Positions 53,682 to 64,000 of a stretch of 64,000 nt of DNA are shown here, in pieces. Every line of letters starts with the position of its first letter. The stretch's first letter is position 1. This stretch comes from Heloderma charlesbogerti. Taxonomy: Eukaryota > Chordata > Lepidosauria > Squamata > Helodermatidae. A program made the translations under genes and the position numbers. The stretch covers positions 5,945,501 to 6,009,500 of the forward strand of contig JANEZZ010003061.1 of assembly GCA_026122225.1 (NCBI GenBank), read 5' to 3'. The notes below the pieces were generated by a model. That model was not told the DNA's origin, made no database searches, and worked only from the letters and a program-made list of their open reading frames with translations.

Positions 53682-54625
53682 TATGAAGGATAAGAAGAGC
53701 CATGCTGATCAGACCAAGGGTCCATTGGGGAGCTTTTATCCTGCTACTGAGATGGCTCTCTCAGAAGTTTTCAGGCTCTTTAGATGACAGTTACCATCCA
53801 GGCTGTCTCCTGCCATTTCCTCCAGCCTATCTCGTGTTTTCCCCAAATGCAAAAAATGTAGCATTTTTTCCAGCCCATGGAACAAGAGCGCCATGACCTC
53901 CCTGTGAAATTCTGCAATAGTGGGAGAAACTGCTGTGTCTGCCTGCTGTGGGCAGTTGTTTTCAGTTGTTGGGGGTGGTCAGGATGAGATTTGACAGGAG
54001 CAAGGGCAAGAATCGCCTGCCGATTGCATCTCCTGCCTCTGCATTTCTCAATTGGTGGGAGAAGAGGGTAAAATGCCTCCCTGCAACGCAGGGAGACACA
54101 TCTGATCCCCCACCCCACCAAGCTCAGAAGCAACATTCTCTGCTGTTTCAGAGCACCCTATCAAGTTCACTGGCGTTTACTCCCAAGTAAGTGTGCTGAG
54201 GGTTGCAGACTTGCAGGGTGATCTTATGTCTACTCAGAAGTAAGTCCCACTGAGTTCAATGCAGCTTACTCCCACATAAGTGTGCCAAGGGTTGCAGAGT
54301 TATAGCACAATCTTACATTTTATGTCTACTCAGACGTAAGTCAGAGGTTCCCTGGGGGCTGCGAGAAAACAGTACAGTAGAAGTTAAGCTACAAAAACGA
54401 GACTCTTCCCCCCCCCCGCCTCCTCCTTTGCACACATGCCAGGGAGGGAGGAAGGCACTCCCTCAAAGAAACCGAAAGCAGGAAGCTCTGGAAAGGATGT
54501 GGGTTTTTGCGGGGGGGGGGTGGTTAATTAATGTAGAAACACCCCTAGTCCAGCATTCTGTTCACACAGTGGCTAAACAGCTATCAATGGGGAACCCGCA
54601 AGCAGGACATGAGTGCAACCGGAGG
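53682..54625 (-). mobile_element. CR1-type LINE 3' end, split by repeat X copy 2
   Basis: AAGAAGAGCCATGCTGATCA and GACCAAGGGTCCATT precede 53726. CTAGTCCAGCATTCTGTTCA, AGTGGCTAAACAGC and GCAGGACATGAGTGCAAC follow 54545. Together they form the same LINE 3' end as 25203 and 56718. Confidence 0.8.
53726..54544 (+). mobile_element. Repeat family X, copy 2
   Basis: Begins GGGGAGCTTTTATCCTGC and ends TGTAGAAACACC. It matches 8219-9198 throughout, for example GAGATGGCTCT, CCTCCAGCCTATC-like, AGAGCGCCATGACCTCCC, GGCAAGAATCGCCTGCC, AGGGAGACACATCTGATC and TGCACACATGCCAGGGAGGG. It interrupts a LINE between GGTCCAT and CTAGTCC with no duplication left. Confidence 0.75.
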
Positions 54626-55145
54626 TAGATTAAGGTAGTAAAATGTTTCAAACATCAAATAGAAATAAAGGTTGGAGTCAGGAGGCCCAGTCTAAAAGCC
54701 TCCCCCCAACGCCCCAAACACCCTGTTTTAGAAATCCATTCCACTGGATATTAAAAAAAGAGCGTGCCATTCCTCCAAATTGCTTTTGCTCTTTTAATGT
54801 TTTTAAGCCTTTCAAAGCAACTGATAGAAGCAGTTCTTCCCCATGCAATAAAAAAAGTAACTGAGGAAAGCCTGACAAAAAAGGGAAGCAAATCCCAACC
54901 CCCTAGTGGTATAGTGGAGGGGAAATGCAGGTGAACAGAGCTTTTTTCAGAACAGGGACAACGGCATCATCTTCATGGATTCCCCTTGCTCTGGCAAGTG
55001 AATGAGGTGATAACAAGTTTCAAGTTTTACTCTGGTTTGTGACAGATTAGCAGAGAGGAATTCAGAGACTGAGAAAAATGATCAAGCAAAGACTGAATAC
55101 TTCTTTCCTTTAATGGAGTTCTTACTTCATGCTACCAGTTTAAAT
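54626..55145. other. Unassigned DNA
   Basis: No gene or repeat recognised. Confidence 0.45.
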
Positions 55146-55438
55146 CAGGGGTGTTGAACCTTTTTCAGCCTGATGACTAAATTCCATTCTGGAGAAGCTC
55201 TCTGGGGCCACATTCCAGTGGTGGGCTGGGACAAAGGGGGCAGGGCAAAAATGTCAGCATATTTTAGCTTAGAGCTCTTCCTGCCAGTAACCAAGCCTTA
55301 GGAGAGGCATTTCAACATTTTAGAATTGCGGAAAAACTGCACAAAAACTGAGAACCACAGTGGTTGGGAGAAATGGAGCATCGCCAGCTAGGGAACTGCA
55401 GAGGGCTGGATTTGGCCCTCTGAGGTTGCCCATCCCTG
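55146..55438 (+). mobile_element. hAT-type MITE (CAGGGGTGTTGAACC end)
   Basis: CAGGGGTGTTGAACCTTTTT at the left mirrors GAGGTTGCCCATCCCTG at the right. It shares CAGCATATTTTAGCTTAGAG with 3311-3718, inverted. No duplication of flanks is seen. Confidence 0.7.
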
Positions 55439-55603
55439 ACATATAGGATCACACTGTCCCTTTCACACAGAAGGGAATGGTTATCCTAAAATAGAGCCTT
55501 CTGTGACAGATATATGCATATAGCAACTATAAACAAAGAAAATATGCTCTCTCTCTCCAAAAAATATTGTTTTATTTATAGATACCTTTAGGAAGATGTA
55601 ATT

Positions 55604-56039
55604 AGAGAGCAATCCTATGGTCTCTGTAGGGTGTCCCAGATTTTTCAAATTCCTCCTCCTGAAGCCATAGACATTGCTATGACTTTGGGAGGGGGAGTCC
55701 AAAATCTGACCCCTCCCCTGCCCCTGCGCAACTGCGGTAAAAATCATCTGCTTTCCAAGGTCACAAAAGCGTCCTCGGGGAACCCGTAGAGGTCTGAAAT
55801 GGAGCATTCTGGTGGGCAGGGAGAGGAAAGGAGGGGCCAGGATATGTCAAATCCCATGGCCTCTCCAGCCCCACCTTGTCTAGTGGGAAAAGAAACAAAA
55901 GGAGGACCAGGGGGGAAAAGTCGCCTCAGTTGCTCTTCTCATCCTGTCGGCAGCAGCCCGGCACAGCAATGGATATTCAAAAGCCTCTGAGTTCAGAGGC
56001 TTCCATCTAATGGCAGCACAGCCCATAGGATTGTGCCCT
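55604..56039. mobile_element. MITE with GCAATCCTATGG / CCATAGGATTG ends
   Basis: AGAGAGCAATCCTATGG mirrors CCCATAGGATTGTGCCCT. Interior GC-rich and non-coding. Same terminal motif as 10465-10856. Confidence 0.55.
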
Positions 56040-56361
56040 TAATCAATTCAAATTCATTTGATATAATCAATGAATATTTCTTTAATCAGGTGGCAGCTCT
56101 GTTTGATATACAGGGATATAAAGTACACAACCATCTTTTAATTACAACCAGTAGTGAATGGGAACAGTCCATACTGGTTGCATGGAAGTACCACCATGAG
56201 CTATATGTTTTAGAACGTGCATTTTTTTTATTGGATTGTGTTTTCAGAATGCTGTCAAGGAAGGTATCGACATCATTTAATTTCTAAAAAGAGAGGTGTT
56301 GGAGTTGATCCCATGTAGGAGCACTGCCATCTGCCCTAAGAGGGAACTGTTGCCCACTAAT
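56040..56361. other. Unassigned AT-rich DNA
   Basis: An 84-codon open frame at 56033-56287 has no recognisable domain; I do not call it. Confidence 0.4.
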
Positions 56362-56452
56362 TCTAAGGGCTAAACTACACATAATGCAAAATATGTCATT
56401 AGATATCACATCAGGGGTTTTTCTGTGTGTCTGTGTGTGTTTGCTAATTTTC

Positions 56453-56492
<40 letters not shown>

Positions 56493-56665
56493 GGGGGTGA
56501 TTTTCATTGGGATCACAGCATGCAAGGTAGGAGGTTTAAACTTTCCTTCTTGACAAGTTGCATTCCCAATGAAAATCCCCCCAACACCTATTATTAAAGA
56601 AGCAAAAACTCTTGACATGCTTTGCTTTCTAATTATGCATTTAGTGTCACATGTAGGTTGGTCCT
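56362..56665. mobile_element. Probable MITE with (TG)n interior
   Basis: GGGCTAAACTACACATAATG is mirrored loosely by TTAGTGTCACATGTAGGTTG. CATGCAAGGTAGGAGG and GATTTTCATTGGGA against TCCCAATGAAAATC form an inner stem. (TG)n lies at 56457-56488. Confidence 0.45.
56457..56488. repeat. (TG)n microsatellite
   Basis: About 15 tandem TG units. Confidence 0.95.
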
Positions 56666-56717
56666 ATGTGTGCAGGAACAGGCTGCTGTTGTTCAATAAC
56701 AAGGGAATGGCACTCTA

Positions 56718-57340
56718 TGCATAAGAACATAAGAAGAGACATGGTGGATCAGACCAAAGGTCCATCTAGTCCAGCATTCTGTTCACATCGTGGCCAACCA
56801 GCTGCCCACGGAAACCCACAAGCAGGACATGAGTGCAACAGCACCCTCCTGCTCAAGTTCCCCAGCAACTGGTGTACAGGGGCATACTGCTTCTGATATC
56901 GGAAGTAGCATAGAACCATCAGAACTAGTAACCACTGATAGTCTTATCCTCCATTAATTTGTCTAACCTCCTATTAAAGCCATCCAAATTGGTGGCCATC
57001 ATTACATCTTGTGGTAGCGAACTCCATACACAACTATGCACTGTGTGAAGAAGTACGTCTTTTTATCTCTCCTGAAACCCCCACCAATAAGCTTCATGGG
57101 ATGACCCTGGGTTCTAGTACTTTGAGAGAGGAAGAAAAATGTTTCCCTATCCATTTTCTCCACATCATGCATAATGTTGTAGATCTCTATCATGTCTCCC
57201 CCTCACTCGCCTTTTTCTAAACTAAACAGTCCCAGATGTTGTAACCTTCCCTCACAGGGGAGTTGCTCCAGCCTCTTGATCATTTCCGTTACCCTTTTCT
57301 GCACCTTCTCCAACCCTATAATATCCTCTTTGAGATGCAT
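56718..57340 (-). mobile_element. CR1-type LINE 3' end, longest copy
   Basis: From AACATAAGAAGAGACATGG through GTCCATCTAGTCCAGC to TGATCATTTCCGTTACCC. The minus-strand frame at 57002-57193 has GHPMKLIGGGFRRDKKTYFF, the C-terminal CR1-like block. It serves as the reference for the split copies at 25203/30279 and 53682/54545. Confidence 0.85.
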
Positions 57341-59425
57341 GCATGCTTTGTGTTATATTTGTTCACATATGTTTCTTTAAAGAAAGGACATGAAATGGTG
57401 CTCAACAGGCATGGCTAAAGAAAGAAAAATGAGACTTCAGGATGAAGAACAGTATTGTAACCTTAAAAGCTTTGTTTTTTTTTCTTATGCCACTACATTA
57501 ACAGTGAAATCCTATACATGTTTACTCAGAAGTTGAGTTCAATAGGACTTACTCCCATTGAACCTTACTTCCCATGGCTGGCTGGGGAATGCAGGGAATT
57601 GTAGGACATTTTGCCCTCTAAACATGCATTGGATTGCACCCTAAATGCCTTTACTTAAATAACCTTTTAAAAAGTGATGCTAAATGTACTTACATAAACA
57701 GTTTGTCCAGAATTTTATGTTGTAGATTTGGAAAGGCTACAGAGCCATCAACAGAATATCCAGGTGGAACGTTTTTGTAACCTACAGCCTCTCTCGGCTG
57801 CCTGTGCTTAGTTTTTACACTAACTAGCTCCACACAGAGAATACACCACTGTATTCTAAAGAAAGGATTTATCAGGAATCTCATTTAGATGGTTTCAGTC
57901 AGATCCCTCTTGGTGGTAGACAGGGGAGGAAAAAGTGAAAAATGGGTTGAGGGGGGGAGGAGAAACCCCTATGCACAAAGACGGCGCTGTTATAATGTGA
58001 CCAATAAAACCGTCGGCTGCTGCCATCAATTCCTGCTTCTGCCAATAATGTCTGTCTTTTTAACATCTACAAATTAATTTTGACTTAGCCAAGCAGGGAA
58101 CCTACTTTCAACCCTCAATTTGAAAATCATGGAAGCTTTATAAAGTCGTTTCCCACCTGCATCTCTCTTTGAGCATCGCTGCGCCTTTATCTTGTATAAA
58201 GGATCAAGGGGAAAAAAGCCAGCATATAAAAACTTTGTTAAGCTGTCACTATCAATAGAGATTTTTTAAAAAATTGATTGACAAAGAAGAAACAAATTGC
58301 ATCTTCAAATAAGTTTCCTTCAAATTCCTTGTTAAAAGCTATAACCTCTGATGTTAACTAAATTTAACCCATTCTGACCCTCCGCGTGGCCCTTAACCTC
58401 CTCTTTATTCTGCTTCCTGTGGTTGCTGAAGAAAACTGGTCCAGTCACTCGGAAAGCGTTCTCTGTCACACACAATGGGTCGAGCTCGTTGTTAGTCTGT
58501 CAGGAGGTAGAGAATAGAGAGAGAGGTCAGCACCTGTGCTGAGAAGCAGGTGACAGCGAACTGCCTGGACCATTCTAGGACAAGCTGTAATAGTGTCTAC
58601 CCTTCCAAGCGGGGGGAGGAGAGACAAAAATCCACACTGTAGTTTAGGGTATTCAAGGCAACGAAGTTTGCATTTGCTTTGTGAAGGCGGACTTTAAACA
58701 AATTAATCTATTGCTGTTCAACTGACTGTAAAATTAGTAGATTTACTGTTGCAAAAAAAAGGAGAGCATTCACTTCCCCTTTAATAAGGTCACGGATGTG
58801 TCCTAGGCTGCCAACAAAGCAGCTTTCAGAAACTTCGCAGCTGAACCCCAGCAACTCGCAAAAGCTATGGAACAATGTCTCAGATGTACGACGGAAAGGC
58901 CCGCACCATACACTTGCCATGTTTAACTAGACGTTTAATTCACTCCTTACATTGGGCAGGGTTTGTTGTTTACTTTATTTATTTGCTACCAGGAACACAT
59001 GGGGCTTGTTTTAGGATTACCATTCAATTCAACTTCTTTTTAAAAGCTATCTGGGCAGCATTATGATGGCATGTGTTTCTTCTGAGTATTCATTTTTTAA
59101 CAAGTTCATTAAAGACATCTCTGTGGGACTTTTTTTTAAGCTTTATTTTGTAGGATGTTGGCATACAATTCCTTCCCCCACCATTTGTTGTGAACTTTTA
59201 AAATGGAAGACATTTCTGTGTTAACTTTAAAAAGCTTGAACTAGATTAACAGTGGAACTGCTGTAGGACTCCCTGCATTACAAACACGAGACTGTCCTTT
59301 TATTTGTGGTGTTGATTTATGCACCAGTTTAGGGAGAGACAACGTGCGTGTGTGTACTCCAAAGTACCTCCTCAATTCTTTTTACTTAGTCATATGTAAT
59401 AAGCACTACAAGGAGGCTTGTATAC
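57341..59425. other. Mostly unique DNA
   Basis: Apart from a short hairpin-type repeat near 57510-57640 (TACTCAGAAGTTGAG, GGACTTACTCCCATTGAA), no repeat or exon is recognised. 57650-59410 is the quietest block of the second half, AT-rich and free of known repeats; candidate for conserved non-coding sequence. Confidence 0.5.
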
Positions 59426-59782
59426 CAGGCCGGCATCAAGGGTAGGCATGGTGGGATACCTGCTGAGGGCCTGCACTTCAGCAGGGGCCGACTGACAAGA
59501 ACCCCCTGCACTTGCTCCTCCTCTTCACCATTGCAACCTGCTTGTTCACCTGCCTCTCACTCTGGCCCAGACTGTGGTGGTGGTGAGCAAGAGGGGCCAT
59601 ACTTGCCATTCCCTACTTGCTCACTGGCTCTCTCCCTGTCAAGCAAGCAAGTAGTAGCAATGAGGAGAAAGAGGATAAGGAGCAATAGCAGCTGGTGGCA
59701 GTGAGAAGGCAGACGCACTGAAGGAGGGGACCCATTGAGGGTGTCTTGTCCAAGACTCCCCAAAACCTGGAGCCAGCACTGC
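59426..59782. mobile_element. hAT MITE family Z, copy 2
   Basis: Starts CAGGCCGGCATCAAGGG and ends CTGGAGCCAGCACTGC. Octamers TTGTATAC (59418-59425) and TTGCCTAC (59783-59790) match at 6 of 8. It corresponds, inverted, to 38940-39492. Confidence 0.7.
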
Positions 59783-60024
59783 TTGCCTACAGTGAGCCCA
59801 GTGCCATCATCTTTGGGGGCAGGCCTGGTGTGAGATCTCTCGCTGCCTGAAGCACTGTTGTATCGCACCCCGCATCATGCACCCCCTTACCATTGTTGCT
59901 GTTGTCGTCAGAACTGCTGCATTGGCTCTCTAGAGAGCCATGTGGTGGGAAGCAGGGGCTATGGCTCTTGCGGGAGTTCATGGGGCCTTGTGGGAGTTTG
60001 TGAGGATTTGTTTGTGAGGACAGA
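59783..60024. other. Unassigned GC-rich DNA
   Basis: No feature recognised. CTCTAGAGAGCC at 59928-59939 is a short inverted repeat. Confidence 0.4.
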
Positions 60025-60806
60025 ATGACATTTAATAGGGATAAATGCCAAGTTCTGCACCTAGGAAAAAGAAACCAAATGCACAGTTACAAGATGGGGG
60101 ATATGTGGCTCAACCACATTACAAGCGAGAAGGATCTTGGAATTGTTTTCGATCACAAGCTGAATATGAGCCAACAATGTGATGTGGCTGCAAAAAAGGC
60201 AAATGCTCTTTTGGGCTGCATTCATAGAAGCATAGCTTCCAAATCCCGGGAAGTACTAGTTCCCCTCTACTCAGCACTGGATAGGCCTCATCTGGAGTAC
60301 TGTGTCCAGTTCTGGGCACCACACTTTAAGAAGGATGCAGACAAACTGGAGAGGGTTCAGAGGAGGGCAACAAAGACGATCAGGGGACTGGAAACAAAGC
60401 CCTATGAGGAGAGACTGAAAGAACTGGGCATGTTTAGCCTTGAGAAGACTGAGGGGAGATATGATAGCACTCTTCAAGTACTTGAAAGGTTGTCACAGAG
60501 AAGAAGGCCAGTATCTCTTCTTGATCATCCCAGAGTGCAGGACACGGAATAATGGGCTCAAGTGACAGGAAGCCAGATTCCGGCTGAACATCAGCAAAAA
60601 CTTCCTGACTGTAAGAGCAATACGACAATGGAACCAATGACCTAGGGAGGTGGTGGGCTCTCCCACACTGGAGGCCTTCAAGATGAGGCTGGGCAGCCAT
60701 TTGTCAGGGATGCTCTGACTTGGATTCCTGCATTGAGCAGGGGGTTGGACTCGATGGCCTTGTAGGCCCCTTCCAACCTTACTACTATTCTATGATTCTA
60801 TGATTT
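60025..60806 (+). mobile_element. CR1 LINE, 5'-truncated
   Basis: Starts ATGACATTTAATAGGG, inside the RT C-terminal region, and ends CTACTATTCTATGATTCTATG. The 175-codon frame (60025-60552) reads NRDKCQVLHLGKRNQMHSYK, SQQCDVAAKKANALLGC and RPHLEYCVQFWAPHFKKD. A small deletion in LEKRRLRG leaves LEKTEGRYD and shifts the frame. The TGA after NGLK (about 60552-60554) is shared with the other CR1 copies. Confidence 0.94.
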
Positions 60807-61162
60807 GCACAGCTCTCGCAAGAGTTCGCACGGCTCTCATGGGACCTCGCACAGTTGCTTCTTATGGCTGTGTGACGAGGCAGGGAGAAGGCAGGCAGCT
60901 GCTCTCTCGCTGTGACAAATGCCAGGGTGGGAGAGCAGCTGGTGGAGTTCTTCAGAGCACCCACTGGAGGAGGCAGTAGGCCCTCCGGGTGGGGGCAGGG
61001 GCAGGAGCGGAGCAATTTGCCACTCCTCCTACTTTGCTCCCTGATGCAGGTGCTTCGCCCAACTTCATGGATAGGTTGGCTGGCCCTGTTTGGCGGGCCC
61101 AGTGCAAACTTGTAATGTGGGCCCCCTCCCACTCACTTGCACAAGCTTGTTCCACACACACG
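60807..61162. other. Unassigned GC-rich DNA
   Basis: No gene. TTGGCTGGCCCTG near 61076 resembles the end of hAT family Y, but no partner end is seen. Confidence 0.4.
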
Positions 61163-61981
61163 GGGTTCATCACACGCTTTTATCCTGCTATTGAGATGGC
61201 TCTCTCTCAGAAGTTTGCGGGCTCTTTACATGACACCGTTAACGTGCAAGGCGCCTCCCGCAATTTTCCCCAGCCTATGTCATGTTTTCCCCAAATGCAA
61301 AAGATGTGGTATTTTTCCCAGCCCACAGAACAGGAGTGCCATAGCCTCCCCATGAAATTCTCCAATAGTGGAAGAAACCACAGTGTTTGCCTGCTGTGGG
61401 CATTTGTTTTCAGTTGTTGAGGGTGCGGTCAAAGGCATTGAGGATGGGAGAGGGGTTGCACGGAAGGAGACCTGAGCAGATTTGACAGGTGTGAGGGCAA
61501 GAATCGCCTGCTGATAGCAACTCCTGCCTCCGCATTTCTCAACTGGAAGGAGAAGAGGGGAAAATGCCTCTCTGCAATGAAGGGAGACACATCTGATCCC
61601 CTATCCCACCAAGCTCAGAAGCAATGTCCTCTGTTCTTTCAGAGCGCCCTATTAAGTTCAGTGTGGCTTACTCCCACATAAGTGTGCAAAGGGTTGCAGA
61701 CTTACAGAGCAATCTTACATTTTATGTCTACTCAGCAGTAAGTCAGAGGCTTCCTAGGGGCTGCGAGAAAGCAGAAGTTAGGCTACGAAAACAAGGCTCC
61801 CCCCGCCCTGCCCTGGCTCCTTTGCACACATGCCAGGGAGGGAGGGAGGCACTCCCTCAGTTCAAACCATGTGGCTGCCCTGTAAAGACACCCTTCCTAA
61901 TCCTGCAAAGAAACCAAAAGCAGGAAGATCCAGAAAGGATGTGGTTTTTTGAGGGTTTTTTTGCTTAATCTAGAGACACCC
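61163..61981 (+). mobile_element. Repeat family X, copy 3
   Basis: Starts GGGTTCATCACACGCTTTTA and ends TCTAGAGACACC. It is collinear with copies 1 and 2 and lacks the 56-bp segment specific to copy 1. Open frames such as 61624-61968 are not conserved between copies. Confidence 0.75.
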
Positions 61982-62621
61982 ACAATCTCATAAGTCATGA
62001 AAGAAGAGTTTCTATTTTAATTCTGGAAATACATTTTCTGGGTTGTATCCAACGGTGGCCTCACTCCAAAACAACACTGTACTTGTGCAAGGCAGAGCAC
62101 CTACTTTTCACTTTATCCACCCAACCCACTGCAGCCCTCTGTAGCACCCTCAGAATTGCTCCTAAGAGTTGGGAGGACCCTCCAGAACAGTATGGGATAT
62201 GGCAAAAAGGGCTGAAATAAATAGGAGGCATCAGCAAAAGTCGGGTGCCCTGCCTTACGCAAACAGAAGCACTTTCCACTAGAGCACATCCAACATTTGC
62301 TGAAGCTATTTACCTACCCAGACATGAAGTTCATCATCTGAGGTCCTTCTCTGGGTGCCCCCGCCAAATGAAGTGAGGCAGGCGGCTACCACTGAAGGGC
62401 CTTTTTGGGGGTGACACCCCCATTGTGGAGCACGCCCCTCAGAGAGGCTTACCTGGCACCTGTATTTCTGGTGCGAAGTGAGGACATTTTTATTTTTTAT
62501 TCTCCCAGGCTTTTTAAAGACTGTTTTTAGTGCTTTTATTATAGTATTCTGCTGGTGGTTTTATCTTGGTTTTATCCTGGCTACTTGATTTATATTTATA
62601 GCCAGATATGGCAGTATGGGG
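61982..62621. other. Unassigned DNA with a possible foldback
   Basis: CTGGGTTGTATCCAACGGTGG near 62040 and TAGAGCACATCCAACATTTG near 62285 are weakly inverted (GTTGGAT-type ends), perhaps a decayed MITE. Nothing else recognised. Confidence 0.4.
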
Positions 62622-62648
62622 GGGTGTGTGTGTGTGTGTGTGTGTGTG
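62622..62648. repeat. (GT)n microsatellite
   Basis: About 13 tandem GT units after a G-run. Confidence 0.93.
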
Positions 62649-62894
62649 AACTTGAAATTGACTCACATATATTTCGAGCTTGTAAATCCTACTAGCAGCC
62701 CTGGCTTAAACTGTCCGTGGGATTAATATCCCTGATAATTATGGCGCTTTGTTTGATTTACCAGCTGCCCCTCCCTCCTGCTTATGCAGAAGGAACTCTT
62801 TTAAGTCTGGTAGTTCTTCAGAAAGCAGGTCACATAAGGAAGCACAAATCTGTCTCTCAAACTACATGTCCTAGTTTAACTGCACAAGCACACT

Positions 62895-63190
62895 GGTGGT
62901 GTTCACAAACAATGGTAACCCAGGATTTTGGTGAATCCTGGCTCACTGTGAACAAGTTGTGTGCTGGTGTACGTAACCTGTTCATTCTTGGTTTCTCCTG
63001 CTAGTGCAAGCAGCTAAAATAGGTACAAATCAAAAGTTTACTGTGACATCCATACCTGGGATTTGGGTTTGTTAAGCCCTTTACAAACTAGGATTATATT
63101 CCATGGTTTGTTCTTGGCTTAGGAAGCCTGGCTTGTTTGGGAGAGACAACCCTGGAACCTGGGTTCAGACATCACAGTAAGCTTTATTTT
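62895..63190. mobile_element. Possible foldback MITE
   Basis: TGGTAACCCAGGATTTTGG, GAATCCTGGCTCACTGTG and CCTGGGATTTGGGTTTG with GGAACCTGGGTTCAG give several CCTGG/CCAGG inverted pairings. CCATGGTTTGTTCTTGG recalls the elements at 31225 and 35880. No duplication found. Confidence 0.4.
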
Positions 63191-63274
63191 ACTGGTTAGT
63201 TTAGCCACATGCATTAGCGGAAGGAGCCAAGTGAGAGCAGATGTGTGGTATGGTGGTGTGGATTGGGCTCAAAT

Positions 63275-63503
63275 TCATTTATTTATTGCATTTATACCCC
63301 GCCTTTTTTCCTTTTGCAAGGAACCCAAGGTGGCTTACATTATCCTCCTCCTCTCCATTTCATCCTCACAACAACCCTGTGAGGTAGATTGGGCTGAGTC
63401 TGTGTCTGGCCCAAAGTCACCCAGTGAGCTTCTGTGGCTGAGTGGGGACTAGAACCCAGATCTCCTGGCTCCCAGTCCAACGCTCTCACCACTACACCAC
63501 ACT
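63275..63503 (-). mobile_element. tRNA-derived SINE (GTGGTGTAGTGG type)
   Basis: A 9-bp duplication GGCTCAAAT (63266-63274 and 63504-63512) flanks it. On the minus strand: A-box GTGTAGTGGTGAGAGCG, B-box-like GGTTCTAGTCCCCAC, body CTCACAGGGTTGTTGTGAGG, tail GGGTATAAATGCAATAAATA. Same family as 20421-20665. Confidence 0.92.
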
Positions 63504-63512
63504 GGCTCAAAT

Positions 63513-64000
63513 AGCCCCAATCCTCTGCAGTACCCTGTGACAGAGGGGGAACTGAGGAGGCAAAGATGGCCTAATAGAGGATGAGCTTTTCCTTTTATGG
63601 CAAAGCTAATAAGGAGCTGGTGAGGAGGGAATGTTCTGATCGTCCACCCAACTGGCTGCTTTTCTTTCAACATATACAGTGTTGTGCATCTTTCTCAACC
63701 ATGTGCAGAACTTCATGCGTAGTGAGATCCTGGGTGCTTCCTGATGGAGGACCTCTAGCGCTCACAATCAGAAGGCATTGCACAGCTCCACTTTTTTTTC
63801 CTTCACAGATTTTCTGAGGTACAAAGAAGGCAAAATAAGCTATGGGTAAACACAGGAGGGTTGCGAGTGGAAGATGATGACATGTGGACCCCCTCCATAA
63901 AGTGGCATGAGGCAGGGCAATTGCACATTGAAAGTCACATCTGGGGGGGGGGGATACAGAGCCAGAACAGACATTACTGCAAGGGTGCAATCCTATGCAT
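63513..64000. other. Unassigned DNA to window end
   Basis: No gene recognised. The last 20 bases (GGTGCAATCCTATGCAT) match the terminal motif of the MITEs at 10465 and 55604, so one may start here. Confidence 0.4.

Noticed and set aside
1..64000. Host protein-coding exons
   Set aside because: All frames with recognisable protein motifs belong to LINEs or Tc1. Short host exons cannot be excluded by eye; an RNA-seq or protein alignment would decide.

Overview
The window looks like squamate reptile (lizard or snake) intergenic DNA. I base this on what the repeats are: RTE-class Bov-B LINEs with (AAC)n tails, CR1 LINEs ending in ATTCTATGAT-type repeats, a tRNA-derived SINE that shares the Bov-B 3' tail (the Sauria-type design), L2 remnants, a Tc1 transposon, and a very large load of non-autonomous hAT-type DNA transposons. 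I found no host protein-coding exon, tRNA or rRNA gene. All recognisable protein similarity lies in transposon-derived reading frames, and almost all of these are broken.

Layout. 1-9.5 kb: CR1-type LINE ends, an L2 endonuclease fragment split by a hAT that is itself split by Bov-B, several MITEs, a GC-rich palindromic hAT (7434-8100) and a 980-bp repeat of unknown class. 9.5-14.1 kb: mostly AT-rich unique DNA with foldback MITEs and a duplicated 320-bp repeat. 14.15-16.47 kb: a 2.3-kb Bov-B. 17-19.5 kb: quiet unique DNA. 19.6-24.7 kb: a split MITE, SINEs, a 1.25-kb CR1, a second palindromic hAT and a 600-bp inverted repeat with 5S-rRNA-like arms. 25.2-30.6 kb: an old LINE end interrupted by a 4.85-kb double Bov-B insertion carrying a nested SINE. 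31-33.4 kb: foldback MITEs and an L2 3' end. 33.6-35.3 kb: a nearly intact Tc1 transposon. 35.5-41.2 kb: MITEs and SINEs. 41.4-45.6 kb: one old 4.2-kb hAT hosting a third palindromic hAT. 46-53.4 kb: hAT MITEs, MIR-like SINEs and a CR1 split by the fourth palindromic hAT. 53.7-64 kb: two more copies of the unknown repeat, another CR1, MITEs and SINEs, with a quiet unique stretch at 57.65-59.4 kb.

How it fits together. Insertions inside insertions give a local chronology. L2 and an older CR1-type LINE are the oldest layer. hAT elements and CR1 came next. Bov-B and its partner SINE cut into these. Many hAT calls rest on 8-bp target-site duplications read directly from the sequence. One of them can be compared with its own uninterrupted target in another CR1 copy in the window. 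The most unusual items are the palindrome-module hAT family, the double Bov-B that looks like reverse-transcriptase template jumping, the 5S-like foldback, and in-frame stop codons shared between copies in both CR1 and Bov-B.
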